From: JALHOM01 sp964615775
Lineage (GTDB): Bacteria > Patescibacteriota > Saccharimonadia > Saccharimonadales > 2-12-FULL-41-12
Direction: 5' to 3'
Assembly (NCBI GenBank): GCA_964615775.1
Contig: CAZTQB010000003.1
Coordinates: 1-64,000 of the forward strand
DNA: 64,000 bases
Shown: positions 1-8,972 of the stretch, piece by piece
Layout: every line of letters starts with the position of its first letter
Position numbering within the stretch: position 1 is the first letter of the stretch
Notes under the pieces: generated by a model
Told to the model about the DNA's origin: nothing
The model's input: only the letters and a program-made list of their open reading frames with translations
Databases searched by the model: none
Program-made: the position numbers and the translations under genes

Positions 1-2
1 AA

Positions 3-554
3 AAACATAAAATAATCTCAGCACTATTACTAATCCTGCTCATCTGGCTAACCTACACCCAAACAATGAATTACCTCGAAAAACGTAAATACCTACACCA
101 ATACTCTCAACTAGAAGATTATGCCAACCAAATATCCCAAACCTACCTACCCACTAAAAGAACCTCAGAAAAAAGCTGTAGCTATCAGAGTGCCAAGTGG
201 GGACATGGAGATTTGTATTGTTTGGTAGATGTGACACTAGAGTATGAGAATTATAGTGCAGATAAAGCTAATCAACTGATGAAAGAGGTAAGTTTATCTG
301 CTGGGTCGGGTGAAATAAAATCTTATTCTCTACAAAAAAATGATAAAAAATCTTTTATAGATACTGACAATGCCAGACATTTTTATCAGGATATTAATGG
401 TCTTGATAGTTCATGCTCTATTGGCTACACATACAATGGGGATAATTATAAAGATAGTGAATATGATAAGCTTGAAGAAAAAAAATTATACACAGTTTCT
501 CTTGGTTGCTCCTCAGTAACCCGAGCCGAACACTTCCCTGTAAAGAAGCCTTAA
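3..554 (+). CDS. Membrane-anchored small Cys-containing protein, paralogue 1 (5'-truncated by window edge)
   Basis: The reading frame is open from base 3, so the true start lies before the window. The first in-frame ATG (66) is internal, because the preceding bases match the transmembrane segment of the next gene. What remains is the end of a hydrophobic helix, then an extracytoplasmic domain with cysteines around residues matching KSC-YQSAK-GHGDLYC and a C-terminal RAEHFPVKKP tail. It is a tandem paralogue of the gene at 591, offset by about 740 bp. The function is unknown and I recognise no family. Confidence 0.75.
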   Translation, partial: KHKIISALLLILLIWLTYTQTMNYLEKRKYLHQYSQLEDYANQISQTYLPTKRTSEKSCSYQSAKWGHGDLYCLVDVTLEYENYSADKANQLMKEVSLSAGSGEIKSYSLQKNDKKSFIDTDNARHFYQDINGLDSSCSIGYTYNGDNYKDSEYDKLEEKKLYTVSLGCSSVTRAEHFPVKKP

Positions 555-590
555 TTCAATAGATTTAAGCTTATGTTATAAAATACCCCT

Positions 591-1283
591 ATGCCTAACC
601 ATAAAACTAAAAAACCAACTGAAAGAGCTAAATCATCTAATACTCTTAAAACTCCTACTAAATCTTCTAAATCTACTTCAGTTAGTAATTCTTCATATAC
701 ACCTAAATCTTCACTACCATCTAAAACATTAAAGCTCATCAAAAAACATAAAATAATCTCAGCACTATTACTAATCCTGCTCATCTGGCTAACCTATACC
801 CAAACAATGAATTATCTCGAAAAGCGTAAGTTTCTAAGCCAGTACTCTCAACTAGAAGATTATGCTAACCAAATATCCAAAACTCACCCACCCACAAACA
901 AAACGTCAGAAAAAAGCTGCAGATATCAAAGTGCCAAATTGGGGCATGGAGATTTGTACTGCTGGGTTAGTGTAACGCTAGAGTATGAGAACTATAGTGC
1001 AGATAAAGCTAATCAAACTACCGAGGAGATGAAGAGTATTTTTGGTGATAATGCATTAAGAAATAGCTTATCAAGATTAAAAGATCAAACATACTTCAGT
1101 AGTGATAGCTCTGATTATTATTTGTGGCAAGCATTTAATGTAAATAATACAAACTGTGCAATTGTGTATGTGTATCCGGCTGATCTTGAGTATAGTAATA
1201 AGGTAAATATTGCTAGGTATACCGTTAGAATGTCTTGCAACACTGTTGCTAGAGCCGAACACTTCCCCGTTAAAAAACCCTAG
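591..1283 (+). CDS. Membrane-anchored small Cys-containing protein, paralogue 2
   Basis: A 230-residue protein. Residues 1-50 are basic and Ser/Thr/Lys-rich (cytoplasmic). One transmembrane helix at about 53-72 is followed by an external domain with cysteines in KSC and LYC contexts, two later cysteines and the tail RAEHFPVKKP. It closely resembles its upstream neighbour, so the pair is a tandem duplication. A -10-like TATAAA at 577-582 ends 8 nt before the ATG and no Shine-Dalgarno is visible, suggesting a leaderless or near-leaderless mRNA. The function is unknown. The topology (N-in, C-out, Cys-rich exterior) suggests a surface or periplasmic role. Confidence 0.8.
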   Translation: MPNHKTKKPTERAKSSNTLKTPTKSSKSTSVSNSSYTPKSSLPSKTLKLIKKHKIISALLLILLIWLTYTQTMNYLEKRKFLSQYSQLEDYANQISKTHPPTNKTSEKSCRYQSAKLGHGDLYCWVSVTLEYENYSADKANQTTEEMKSIFGDNALRNSLSRLKDQTYFSSDSSDYYLWQAFNVNNTNCAIVYVYPADLEYSNKVNIARYTVRMSCNTVARAEHFPVKKP

Positions 1284-1318
1284 TTCATGGCCTATGATTT
1301 CTATTGTAAAATACCCTT

Positions 1319-1414
1319 ATGCCTACTAAAACTAAAAAACCAAGTAACTCTAAACCTACTAAAGTCTCTAATAAAGCACAAAGCCATAAAACTTCTAAAA
1401 AAGCCTTAAATTAA
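1319..1414 (+). pseudogene. Decayed third copy of the tandem family (N-terminal remnant)
   Basis: A 31-codon ORF whose start, preceding bases (AAAATACCCTTATGCCTA) and Lys/Thr/Ser/Pro-rich residues match the beginning of the gene at 591. It stops before any transmembrane helix. It is most simply a truncated copy of the family left behind by tandem duplication and deletion. A free-standing basic peptide cannot be excluded. Confidence 0.6.
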
Positions 1415-1433
1415 GAACTATTTTAAAAAAAGT

Positions 1434-1462
1434 GTGACAAAGCATAATAAATATGCTATAAT
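1434..1462 (+). promoter_or_regulatory. Promoter of the SGNH hydrolase gene
   Basis: GTGACA (1434-1439), a 17-bp spacer and an extended -10 TGCTATAAT (hexamer 1457-1462). The coding start is at 1495, leaving a leader of about 26 nt. Confidence 0.7.
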
Positions 1463-1494
1463 TTAAATAATTATTGAGTGGTCGGGCATAAAAT

Positions 1495-4347
1495 ATGTTA
1501 AAGATATCTACAAAAATACTATTTCTAGGAATATTATTATCTTTGTTTTTTACATGGAACGGTAAAGTGTCAGCCGATACGCCAGATTGGATTAGTTCCA
1601 ATGACTATAGTTTTAAGCAAGTTCAGACTAATGTAGTTTTACCAGATACGGTCAAGCCAAGTTTTAGGAATTTGGACTGTGAAAACAATCGGATTACTAC
1701 TGCCGCTCCAGAAACTTTTGCATTGTTCTTTAAGCTTGGATCAACTAACACCGAAAACGTATGTGGTTTTTATAATAATTATGGATTTATTGGCAGTAAT
1801 TACTTGTCAGAGGGTAATAATTTGGCTGGTGAGATATTTAATAAAACCGGCAGAAGACTAATTGGCTCCAATAACTCGCCTGCAATGCTTAGCTATAGCA
1901 CAGCCCAAAGTGCAGTTGCAGGTGCCGGAGCTTTGTACTACACAAAAACTATCTCTGCCCAAAAGCAAATATACACTTCAGGTACACTCCCAAAACAATT
2001 TAAAGCTAGATACTTAATAGACGAGTTTAATGGTGTTTCTATGAACTACCAAGGTAACAATAGAGTAATTGCCATGATTGGTACTATCAATTTTTCGCCA
2101 AATGGTCGATGGGCTGTAATGGATACTAATGGCACGGGTTATCTAAGGGTTGATATGAGTACAGGAGAGATGTTATTTTTTGGCTATTCGTTTAATTATG
2201 GTATGGGTAACGACCCTAATTACTCAACTGCCATAAGTCCTAGTGGGCGTTATGCAGTTGTTGCCGGTGGTAGTGCGAGTACTATCTATGACCTTCAAAA
2301 TTGTACAGCCGTTCCCGGTACACATATAAAAAAATGTGTCGAGAAGCAGCTAGAGACTTTTGTAAATACTAAAACAGGCTTTATTAGTGGCTTAAATGCC
2401 TATGTTAGGTTTAAAGATGATAATCGTATTTACTTTCAAGCTGGCGGTAGAATTAATGGACAGCTGCAGAGACACGCCTATATGATGGGATTGGGTAGCC
2501 TAGATGATGTGCATAAGATAGATTATCTAGGCATGGGTGACTCTTTTGCATCGGGTGAAGGAGCTTTTAACTACCAAGCAGTTACCGATACTAAGGGCAA
2601 TAAGTGTCATCTATCTAGTAGGTCTTATCCGTTCTTGTTGGCTTCGCATGGTATGTTAGACAATGCCCACTCTGTGGCTTGTTCTGGTGCGGTGATGGAT
2701 GATGTGTTTATACAAAAAGACAAAGAATTAGAAGAGTATGTGGGTCAAGCAAAAGATGGCAAAAATCAGTATAGCCGTAAAGTGTCTGGTGAATTTGACC
2801 TTATAATCCAAACTTATCTACCGGGTAAGATAACTCAATTTTCGTTTGTAGAGGAATTAAGGCCAAAACGAATAACGATTTCAATTGGCGGTAACGACGT
2901 AGGCTTCTCGGATAAGCTAAGTTCATGCTTGATTGGTTCGATAGTGTCGACTTGCTTTAATAGCTACAAAGAACGCAAAGAAGTGTTAGTCGAAATTGCA
3001 TCACAGATACCTAGGCTTGAGTCTGTTTATAATCAATTAAAGAAAGACGATCGCCAGGTATATGTGATCGGGTATCCAAAAATTATTAAAACGGCTGGCA
3101 ACTGTGCAGGTAATGTCCATTTTAATGCCAGTGAAGCCGACTATGCCAATAGCTTAGCCGAGCAGCTGAATAATACGATTAAAATAGCGGCTAAAAGATC
3201 TGGAGTGTTTTATGTAGATGTCGAAGATGTTTTTGATGGTCATAAATTATGCGAAACAAACTCTGATGACGCTTATGTAAATGGGCTGACGGCAGGAGGG
3301 GAAATGATGGCTGTTTTTGGTGCTGAGTCATTCCACCCTAAAGCATCCGGCCATGCTGCCTACAAAGAGAGAATTTTGTCAGCTACTAACAACCTAACTT
3401 CCCCTATGCCTGCTCCGGTACCTAACATTGAGTTTAGCGAGCCACCAATAAATGATAAATATTGGGGTCTCTTAGCCCCTGATAACTCAACAATTAGCCA
3501 GTTACGCAAAGATGACTTCGTAGTTGATAGAATAAATGCTGGCGAGCAAGAAAGAGTATTGATTGATGGTATAAAGGGGCTGGCTCCAAACAGTCCGTTG
3601 AGGTTTGAGATTCACTCTGACCCTATAAGTATTCCAGGTACCTACTATACGGACGCAAGTGGTAATATTGACCAGACAATCACCATTCCTGTATCTGTTG
3701 AGCCTGGCTATCATAGCATACATATCTTAGCTAAAGATGAGATGGGTAGAGATGTGGACATCTATGACTATGTTTTGATTGGCAAGAGTGATACAGACTT
3801 TGATGGTGATGGAGTTTTGGATAAAGATGAGGGTTGTGTGTTCATGGCTCCGATCGGTCATGATTCTGACAAAGACGGGGTTGATGATGCTTGCGACGGT
3901 TTTGCCGACCCATTACCAGATAATCCACCGGTGATTCCTGTTACTACTGACCCCAAAGATAATATGCAGCCGACATATTCCGACCCACAGGCTAGTATGG
4001 TATTGTCGGCAACTCAACAAAGCTCGAATCTACCAAATAACACACTAAACTTAATAAATAATTTGACTTTAGCAGTGGCAACTTCTACAGCAAGAATTTC
4101 TACTAGCTGGCAAAACCTCGCATCAAGTGACTCAACTAATAGTGATAACCATGTTTTGTCTAGCTCAGCTGGTACTTTGTCTACTTCGGTTATTAATCCA
4201 GCTGATGAGTACGAAAAGCAGATAAATGATATTACCAAGCAAGCTGAACAAAATCATAATCCCAAGTATCGTAAAATACTAGCGATTATCGGCGGCTGTT
4301 TTTTGTTGCTGGCGGTGGCGATAACAATTTATCGACGACTAAGCTGA
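1495..4347 (+). CDS. Large secreted, C-terminally anchored SGNH/GDSL hydrolase with TSP3-like Ca-binding repeat
   Basis: A 950-residue protein. A signal peptide (about 1-27, ending near VSADT) precedes a beta-rich N-terminal region with two WD-like strands (SPNGRWAVMD, SPSGRYAVV). A SGNH esterase domain follows: block I GDSFASGEG with Ser350, block III GGND with Asn467, and block V SFHPKASGH with His614. Cysteines in this domain suggest disulfides, as in SEST-type Streptomyces esterases. Residues about 765-800 contain DxDxDG-type acidic loops (thrombospondin type-3 style). A transmembrane helix near 927-945 ends in RRLS, so the protein is probably tethered outside the cell. Likely activity is lipid or carbohydrate ester hydrolysis; the substrate is unknown. 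The last 62 bp overlap the convergent glycosyltransferase gene. Confidence 0.85.
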   Translation: MLKISTKILFLGILLSLFFTWNGKVSADTPDWISSNDYSFKQVQTNVVLPDTVKPSFRNLDCENNRITTAAPETFALFFKLGSTNTENVCGFYNNYGFIGSNYLSEGNNLAGEIFNKTGRRLIGSNNSPAMLSYSTAQSAVAGAGALYYTKTISAQKQIYTSGTLPKQFKARYLIDEFNGVSMNYQGNNRVIAMIGTINFSPNGRWAVMDTNGTGYLRVDMSTGEMLFFGYSFNYGMGNDPNYSTAISPSGRYAVVAGGSASTIYDLQNCTAVPGTHIKKCVEKQLETFVNTKTGFISGLNAYVRFKDDNRIYFQAGGRINGQLQRHAYMMGLGSLDDVHKIDYLGMGDSFASGEGAFNYQAVTDTKGNKCHLSSRSYPFLLASHGMLDNAHSVACSGAVMDDVFIQKDKELEEYVGQAKDGKNQYSRKVSGEFDLIIQTYLPGKITQFSFVEELRPKRITISIGGNDVGFSDKLSSCLIGSIVSTCFNSYKERKEVLVEIASQIPRLESVYNQLKKDDRQVYVIGYPKIIKTAGNCAGNVHFNASEADYANSLAEQLNNTIKIAAKRSGVFYVDVEDVFDGHKLCETNSDDAYVNGLTAGGEMMAVFGAESFHPKASGHAAYKERILSATNNLTSPMPAPVPNIEFSEPPINDKYWGLLAPDNSTISQLRKDDFVVDRINAGEQERVLIDGIKGLAPNSPLRFEIHSDPISIPGTYYTDASGNIDQTITIPVSVEPGYHSIHILAKDEMGRDVDIYDYVLIGKSDTDFDGDGVLDKDEGCVFMAPIGHDSDKDGVDDACDGFADPLPDNPPVIPVTTDPKDNMQPTYSDPQASMVLSATQQSSNLPNNTLNLINNLTLAVATSTARISTSWQNLASSDSTNSDNHVLSSSAGTLSTSVINPADEYEKQINDITKQAEQNHNPKYRKILAIIGGCFLLLAVAITIYRRLS

Positions 4348-5446
4348 TTTTTTGTCTAAAAACGTCCTCTGAAAATTTATTAGCATTTGTGATAATTAGT
4401 TTTGACTCAAATTTTGATTCGTCGAAGCGTAGCAGGACATTTTTGAGTGAGTTTACAGACTGTTCATCAAAGAAAGTGCCGGTTTTACCGTCTATTACAA
4501 AATCTCTAGAACCACCATTTTTGTAAGCTATTACTGGTGTACCGGCTGCCATTGCTTCCACTGGTGCAATCCCAAAATCTTCTTCACTTGGGAATAAAAA
4601 TGCTTTTGAAGATTGGGCATATTTTACCAATTGTTGATCGTTAATTTTTCCAACAAATTTAATTGTTTTACCAGCTATCTTTTTTAGATTTTTGGTTTCG
4701 GGGCCGTTACCAATCACAACTAAATTTGCACCGATATCGTTGCAGGCTTTTATTGCCAAATGCAGCATTTTGTCTGGCACATGGCGACCCCATACTACGT
4801 AGTTGTTAGTTTTTTTAACTTTATTTTTTGAGTCTGGTTTAAATAAGCCAACATTTACTGGTGGGTTTATAACAACTGATTTGCGGTTATAAAAAGTATC
4901 AATATCTTTTTGAATATGTTTTGAGTTAGCAATAAAATAGTCAACGTCTTGAGCAGCTTGATAGTCGTGTCTTCGGAGTGGCTTAACTAGTAGCTTTAAG
5001 CCAAATTTTGCTAAAAAATTAGCTTTTCCAAAGCCTGGATTTTTTAGGTATGAACGATATTTTCGCCAATAAAAATGTGGCGGCGTGTGGCAGTAGCAAA
5101 CGTGAACGGCGTTTTGCTTATTGATAAATTTGGATTCGCCATTGCCAGACGAACTGATAATTAAATCGTATTCCCCTAGCTCGAGTCGAGCAAACCACCA
5201 CTGACGAAGTAGTGGCAAAAATTTACGCAAATACACAAAAAACGACTTGTTCAGATAACCTGTAATCACTTTATTATCAAGCTTGTTTTGCCATTCTAAA
5301 GAACAATAAGATGTATAAATAGGTGCTTCAGGGTAAAGCAAATGCAGTTGTTCGACAACTTTTTCGGCACCCCCACCATAAATCCAGTCGGCCACAATCG
5401 CAATTTTAGGTGATTTTTTGTTTTTGGAATGAGGGTTTTTAGCCAT
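4286..5446 (-). CDS. GT4-family glycosyltransferase
   Basis: A 386-residue GT-B fold enzyme. The N-terminal acceptor half has the glycine loop WIYGGGAEKV (21-30). The nucleotide-sugar half contains GRHVPDK (220-226) and the EX7E signature in SEEDFGIAPVEA (E289...E297) typical of retaining GT4 enzymes. There is no signal peptide or clear membrane helix, so it is a cytosolic or membrane-associated enzyme. Its stop lies 3 bp downstream of the sugar-phosphate transferase gene's stop on the same strand, so the two form an operon that probably builds a polyprenol-linked surface glycan. The donor sugar cannot be read from the sequence. Confidence 0.88.
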   Translation of the reverse strand: MAKNPHSKNKKSPKIAIVADWIYGGGAEKVVEQLHLLYPEAPIYTSYCSLEWQNKLDNKVITGYLNKSFFVYLRKFLPLLRQWWFARLELGEYDLIISSSGNGESKFINKQNAVHVCYCHTPPHFYWRKYRSYLKNPGFGKANFLAKFGLKLLVKPLRRHDYQAAQDVDYFIANSKHIQKDIDTFYNRKSVVINPPVNVGLFKPDSKNKVKKTNNYVVWGRHVPDKMLHLAIKACNDIGANLVVIGNGPETKNLKKIAGKTIKFVGKINDQQLVKYAQSSKAFLFPSEEDFGIAPVEAMAAGTPVIAYKNGGSRDFVIDGKTGTFFDEQSVNSLKNVLLRFDESKFESKLIITNANKFSEDVFRQKISLVVDKLLSPPPATKNSRR

Positions 5447-5449
5447 AAA

Positions 5450-6877
5450 TTATTTGGCACCTATGCCATTTATCACTGCTCTAAGTGTACGCAGTAAAAT
5501 CATAATATCTAGCCAAAAACTCCAGTTCTGTACGTAATAAAGGTCAAGTTTGCGTCGTTCATCAAAACCTATATTACGCCTACCAGAGACTTGAGCTAAG
5601 CCAGTTATGCCTGATTTTATGCTCAAAATGTGGTGTTTTTTTTGATAGCTATTTAACTCTTCGGCTATTAACGCCCTTGGTCCAACCATGCTAATGTTGC
5701 CCTTTATAACGTTAAAAAGTTGTGGCATCTCGTCAATGCTCAGTGTCCTAATCAACTTGCCGCCCTTTAATATACGGGGGTCATTTCTTAAATAATCACC
5801 ATTTTCTCGATATTGCTTGGCTAGTTCTGGCTTACTTATCATCTGGAAGGCTTTTTCAGGAGTGGTGTTATCGAATTTTTGATACTGACTACGAAATTTA
5901 TATACAGTAAATTCTTGATTGTGTCTTGTTAGTCTTTTTTGTGAGAAAAATAGTGTTTCTTTAGGATTTAGAGTTTTCATAATAATTGAAGTTATCAAGA
6001 AAATTGGACTTAAAACAATCAATAAAAAGATAGCAAGGATAAAATCAAATATATTTTTTGCCAGATTACCCCAGCCTACTAAGGGTGTTTGATGCACTGC
6101 AACTACCGGCGTACCCCGGTACAACTCGACCTCTATATTGCCTACGAACAGTTCGTTGTTACCCGGTATAAAACGGTAGCTTATATGATTGGTTTGTGCA
6201 AAATTCATTATCTCATCGTTTTTTTCTGACTGCTTATATAGCTCAACCTGAATAATGGAATGAATTTTACTAACACCAATTTTCTTGATTGCAGTTATAA
6301 AACTCGGAAAAGTTTCATAAAAGGCTGAAGATTTGCGGCTAACCACCCCGATTATGTAGTGACCGCTGCGATTAGTGTTAGAAAGTTCGCTGAAGATTGA
6401 TTCAGCAGCTGGGTTATCGCCAACAATTAAAACATTACGGACTCCAAAACCACTGCGGTAAAGTAAAGTTCTGATAACTCGAGCCAGCACTCGAAAAATA
6501 ACCAAAAAGCTAAAACTTAAAATCAGACCATAAACTACCACTAGACGGGCTGGGAATAAAGTTTTTTCAGACACAAAATCGTAACCAACTACTACCAGAA
6601 TGCCCAGAAAAGAGCCTATTATTAGTCTGCCTAACTCCTTAAAACGATTGTCATAAATATTTTTGCTATATAATCCAATGAACGCATTGACCACAATCCA
6701 TAACGGCAAAACCGTCAAAAAACCGTACAAATAAGCCTCTGACGGGATTTGTTCAAGTAATGGCCTGGTATCGTATTTTACGCGCATAATATAAGCCAGC
6801 ACAAAAGCTGAAACCAAAGCTAAAAAATCACCTCCAACAAGTATTATCGAGTAGAATATATTGCTGTATTGCTTCAT
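5450..6877 (-). CDS. Polyprenyl-phosphate sugar-1-phosphate transferase (WbaP/WcaJ type)
   Basis: Several N-terminal transmembrane helices and a CoA_binding_3-like nucleotide-binding domain (VLIVGDNPAAESIF) come first. Another helix follows, then a C-terminal bacterial sugar transferase domain with KRLTR, KFRSQ, LRNDPRI, LSIDEMPQLFNVIKG, SMVGPRA and GITGLAQVSGR motifs. It is known to start glycan assembly by moving a hexose-1-P onto undecaprenyl phosphate at the inner membrane. An upstream ATG exists at 6907, but a -10 TATACT (6893-6898 on the minus strand) lies inside that extension. I therefore prefer the ATG at 6877 (475 aa). The gene is divergent from the GtrA gene and in an operon with the GT4 gene downstream. 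Confidence 0.9.
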   Translation of the reverse strand: MKQYSNIFYSIILVGGDFLALVSAFVLAYIMRVKYDTRPLLEQIPSEAYLYGFLTVLPLWIVVNAFIGLYSKNIYDNRFKELGRLIIGSFLGILVVVGYDFVSEKTLFPARLVVVYGLILSFSFLVIFRVLARVIRTLLYRSGFGVRNVLIVGDNPAAESIFSELSNTNRSGHYIIGVVSRKSSAFYETFPSFITAIKKIGVSKIHSIIQVELYKQSEKNDEIMNFAQTNHISYRFIPGNNELFVGNIEVELYRGTPVVAVHQTPLVGWGNLAKNIFDFILAIFLLIVLSPIFLITSIIMKTLNPKETLFFSQKRLTRHNQEFTVYKFRSQYQKFDNTTPEKAFQMISKPELAKQYRENGDYLRNDPRILKGGKLIRTLSIDEMPQLFNVIKGNISMVGPRALIAEELNSYQKKHHILSIKSGITGLAQVSGRRNIGFDERRKLDLYYVQNWSFWLDIMILLRTLRAVINGIGAK

Positions 6878-6892
6878 ATTTATATGTAAGTT

Positions 6893-6920
6893 AGTATAAC
6901 ACTTCACTTTGAGCTATAAT
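6893..6920. promoter_or_regulatory. Divergent promoter pair between sugar transferase and GtrA genes
   Basis: On the plus strand TATAAT (6915-6920) lies 25 nt before the GtrA start. On the minus strand TATACT (6898-6893) lies 15 nt before the preferred sugar-transferase start. Matching -35 boxes are weak. Confidence 0.5.
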
Positions 6921-6945
6921 AAAGCTCAAGCTAAAAATTGAAAAA

Positions 6946-7449
6946 ATGAAAAAAACTGAACTCAAAAAATCCTCCAAGCTTAACAAAACTAATGCTAGAG
7001 TGATTTCTAAGCAAAAAACAAAATCCAAAAGCATATTTCAACAGGTCATTGAATATCTGGTAACTGGCGGAGTTTGGTTTTGGACAGGCTATATATTGAT
7101 TGTTTTGCTCGACAATCACATAGGCTTGTTCTGGGCGAATTTTGTTGGCAATACTATAGGCGTAACACTTAATTTTATATTAGAACGCTACTGGGTTTTT
7201 AAAACCAAAAACTCTGCTAAGTTAGGGATTGCTACTACTCGCTACGTTATCTATACCGCTCTCAATGCTTACCTGCTTAACTATTTAATTTTGAAGCTAC
7301 TAAAAGAGTATTTTGCTATCGAGCCAGAGATTAGTCAGTTTGTTGCATCTGGGTTCTTTACGATATGGAACTTCTTTTGGTATAAGCATTATGTATTTAA
7401 AGCTAAGCCAGAACATCGTCGCCGTCGTCGATCGCGACATTATGCTTAA
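6946..7449 (+). CDS. GtrA-like membrane protein
   Basis: A 167-residue protein with four predicted transmembrane helices between about 28 and 150, Lys-rich ends and a GtrA-type pattern (EYLVTGG, NTIGVTLNFILERYWVF, YKHYVF). GtrA proteins are thought to help flip polyprenol-linked sugars for cell-wall or O-antigen decoration. This fits the adjacent divergent glycan genes and the UppP gene downstream. It appears to head an operon with 7460 and 7938 (gaps of about 10 bp). Confidence 0.85.
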   Translation: MKKTELKKSSKLNKTNARVISKQKTKSKSIFQQVIEYLVTGGVWFWTGYILIVLLDNHIGLFWANFVGNTIGVTLNFILERYWVFKTKNSAKLGIATTRYVIYTALNAYLLNYLILKLLKEYFAIEPEISQFVASGFFTIWNFFWYKHYVFKAKPEHRRRRRSRHYA

Positions 7450-7459
7450 AGAGTAAGCT

Positions 7460-7927
7460 ATGGAAGAATTAAGGTCCGAACGCCCTACCAAAAAACAACA
7501 AAAACTGCTGGAATTCATTAATCAGTTTGTCGTTGAACACGGTTACGGGCCAAGTTACCGTGAGATTATGGTGGGCTGTAACTACACATCTGTGGCTACA
7601 GTGGCAGTACATGTTAAAAATCTTATTGCTAGAGGTCATTTAATCAAGAATGGACGTTCTGCTAGGTCGCTCAAGATTGTTGGTCAAGCAGACGTAGCTC
7701 CAAAGAAATTTGCTTCCAACGAAGTAAAGCCAGCCGAAGAGAAGTGGTTAATCGATAAAATTGACTATATTTTTAAGCAAACTATCGATGCTGCAGTGAT
7801 CAGTGAGTCTGATTTGAAGAAGCTAGAAACGCTTATGAGTGCTACCAGATACTTAGGGCTTGAGGGTGCTTATCTAAAGTATCATCATCAAATTGATGAT
7901 ATTAATTCTACTAAGGAAGAAGTATAA
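7460..7927 (+). CDS. LexA-type winged-helix DNA-binding protein without protease domain
   Basis: A 155-residue protein. Residues about 5-72 match the LexA N-terminal DNA-binding domain (RPTKKQQKLLEFINQF, HGYGPSYREI, TSVATVAVHVKNLIARGHL). In place of the S24 autoprotease, the remaining 80 residues are helical and I do not recognise them. There is no Ser/Lys dyad, so RecA-stimulated self-cleavage is not expected. It may be a repressor with another sensor, or a partner of a separate protease. It lies between GtrA and UppP genes with about 10-bp gaps. A plausible target is the palindrome upstream of the Y-family polymerase operon at 36.3 kb, but this is speculative. Confidence 0.8.
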   Translation: MEELRSERPTKKQQKLLEFINQFVVEHGYGPSYREIMVGCNYTSVATVAVHVKNLIARGHLIKNGRSARSLKIVGQADVAPKKFASNEVKPAEEKWLIDKIDYIFKQTIDAAVISESDLKKLETLMSATRYLGLEGAYLKYHHQIDDINSTKEEV

Positions 7928-7937
7928 TTAGCTGCAT

Positions 7938-8750
7938 ATGGAAATATTGCAGGCTATAATTCTTGGCATTATTGAGGGTTTAACAGAATTCTTGCCAATC
8001 TCTAGCACTGGACACTTAATTGTCTCTAGTGAAGTTTTGGGCTACAAAGATACTGCCGAAATTTTTACGGTGGTGGTGCAGTTAGGGGCAATTTTGGCAG
8101 TTATTTGGCTTTATCGGAACGATTTATGGCAGAAACTAAAAGGTGTACTAGCTGGCAAAAAAACCGACTTAAATTTCGTTTTCAATTGGGTAATTGCTAC
8201 TTTGCCAGCTCTTGTTGTCGGATATCTGCTAAAAGACTATCTTAGCAAATATGCCACAGTTTTGATGGTTGGTATTACGCTAATTTTAGGCGGGATTGTT
8301 ATTTGGTTAATAGAAAATTATCATGGGGCTGCCAAAAACTCTAGTGGCGAGGCAAAAATAGAATCTATAACTCGTCGACAAGCTTTAATGATTGGTCTGT
8401 ATCAAGTTTTGGCTCTCGTGCCAGGAGTTTCGCGGTCTGGCTCAACTATTATGGGCGGCATATTGTCAGGCGTTGACAGGGTTTCAGCCACCGCTTTCTC
8501 GTTTTATCTGAGCATACCGGTAATTGTGCTTGCTAGTGGCTACCAACTTTTGAAAGCAAGACACGAGATCACAACAGTTGCTGGTGGCTGGTTAGCACTG
8601 GGTATCGGCACATTGGCAGCATTTATTACTGCTCTTTTTGTGATTAAGTGGCTGCTCAAATATGTATCGAAACACGATTTTAAAGGCTTTGCTTACTATC
8701 GAGTTATTTTTGGGGCTGCTATTTTGATAGTGCTTTTTATAACTCAATAA
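7938..8750 (+). CDS. uppP: Undecaprenyl-diphosphatase (UppP/BacA)
   Basis: A 270-residue polytopic membrane protein of normal family length. It has both UppP signatures: EGLTEFLPISSTGHLI near the N-terminus and VPGVSRSGSTIMGG in the middle. It dephosphorylates undecaprenyl diphosphate to recycle the lipid carrier for peptidoglycan and surface glycans. The preceding gene ends 10 bp upstream. The 222 bp that follow carry the riboswitch of the next gene. Confidence 0.95.
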   Translation: MEILQAIILGIIEGLTEFLPISSTGHLIVSSEVLGYKDTAEIFTVVVQLGAILAVIWLYRNDLWQKLKGVLAGKKTDLNFVFNWVIATLPALVVGYLLKDYLSKYATVLMVGITLILGGIVIWLIENYHGAAKNSSGEAKIESITRRQALMIGLYQVLALVPGVSRSGSTIMGGILSGVDRVSATAFSFYLSIPVIVLASGYQLLKARHEITTVAGGWLALGIGTLAAFITALFVIKWLLKYVSKHDFKGFAYYRVIFGAAILIVLFITQ

Positions 8751-8805
8751 AACTAAGCATAAATGGTGTGATTTTAACTTTGTAGACCCTATATATTGTG
8801 TGTTA

Positions 8806-8905
8806 GACTTGTTTTACAATCAACAAAAAGCAGGGAAGTGAGGTAAGATTCCTCCACTGTGCCGCAACGGTTAAAGTCCGAACACTGCTTGATTAACTAA
8901 AAGTC
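8806..8905 (+). promoter_or_regulatory. Compact cobalamin-type riboswitch
   Basis: The core at 8828-8890 follows the cobalamin (B12) aptamer order: AGCAGGGAAG, an arm GTGAGG/CCTCCAC around TAAGATT, the B12-box-like CCGCAACGGTTA, then AAGTCCGAACACTGCTT. AAGCAG (8828-8833) is the exact complement of CTGCTT (8885-8890). AATC (8818-8821) can pair with GATT (8891-8894) and GACTT (8806-8810) with AAGTC (8901-8905), giving a closing stem. The large peripheral P6 arm of AdoCbl-type members is absent, as in compact class-II variants. Expression platform (inference): AGTCT (8902-8906) can alternatively pair with AGACT (8956-8960), next to the Shine-Dalgarno AGAAGGAAAG (8961-8970), which would give translational control of the gene at 8973. 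Confidence 0.8.
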
Positions 8906-8972
8906 TTTTCGAGCAAGGAGCAATAAAAACTCTTGAATCGGTAACTTAGCTCAATAGACTAGAAGGAAAGAA

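Noticed and set aside
6878..6907. Upstream ATG (6907) for the sugar-phosphate transferase
   Set aside because: The -10 TATACT lies within this extension, so the transcript cannot include that ATG.
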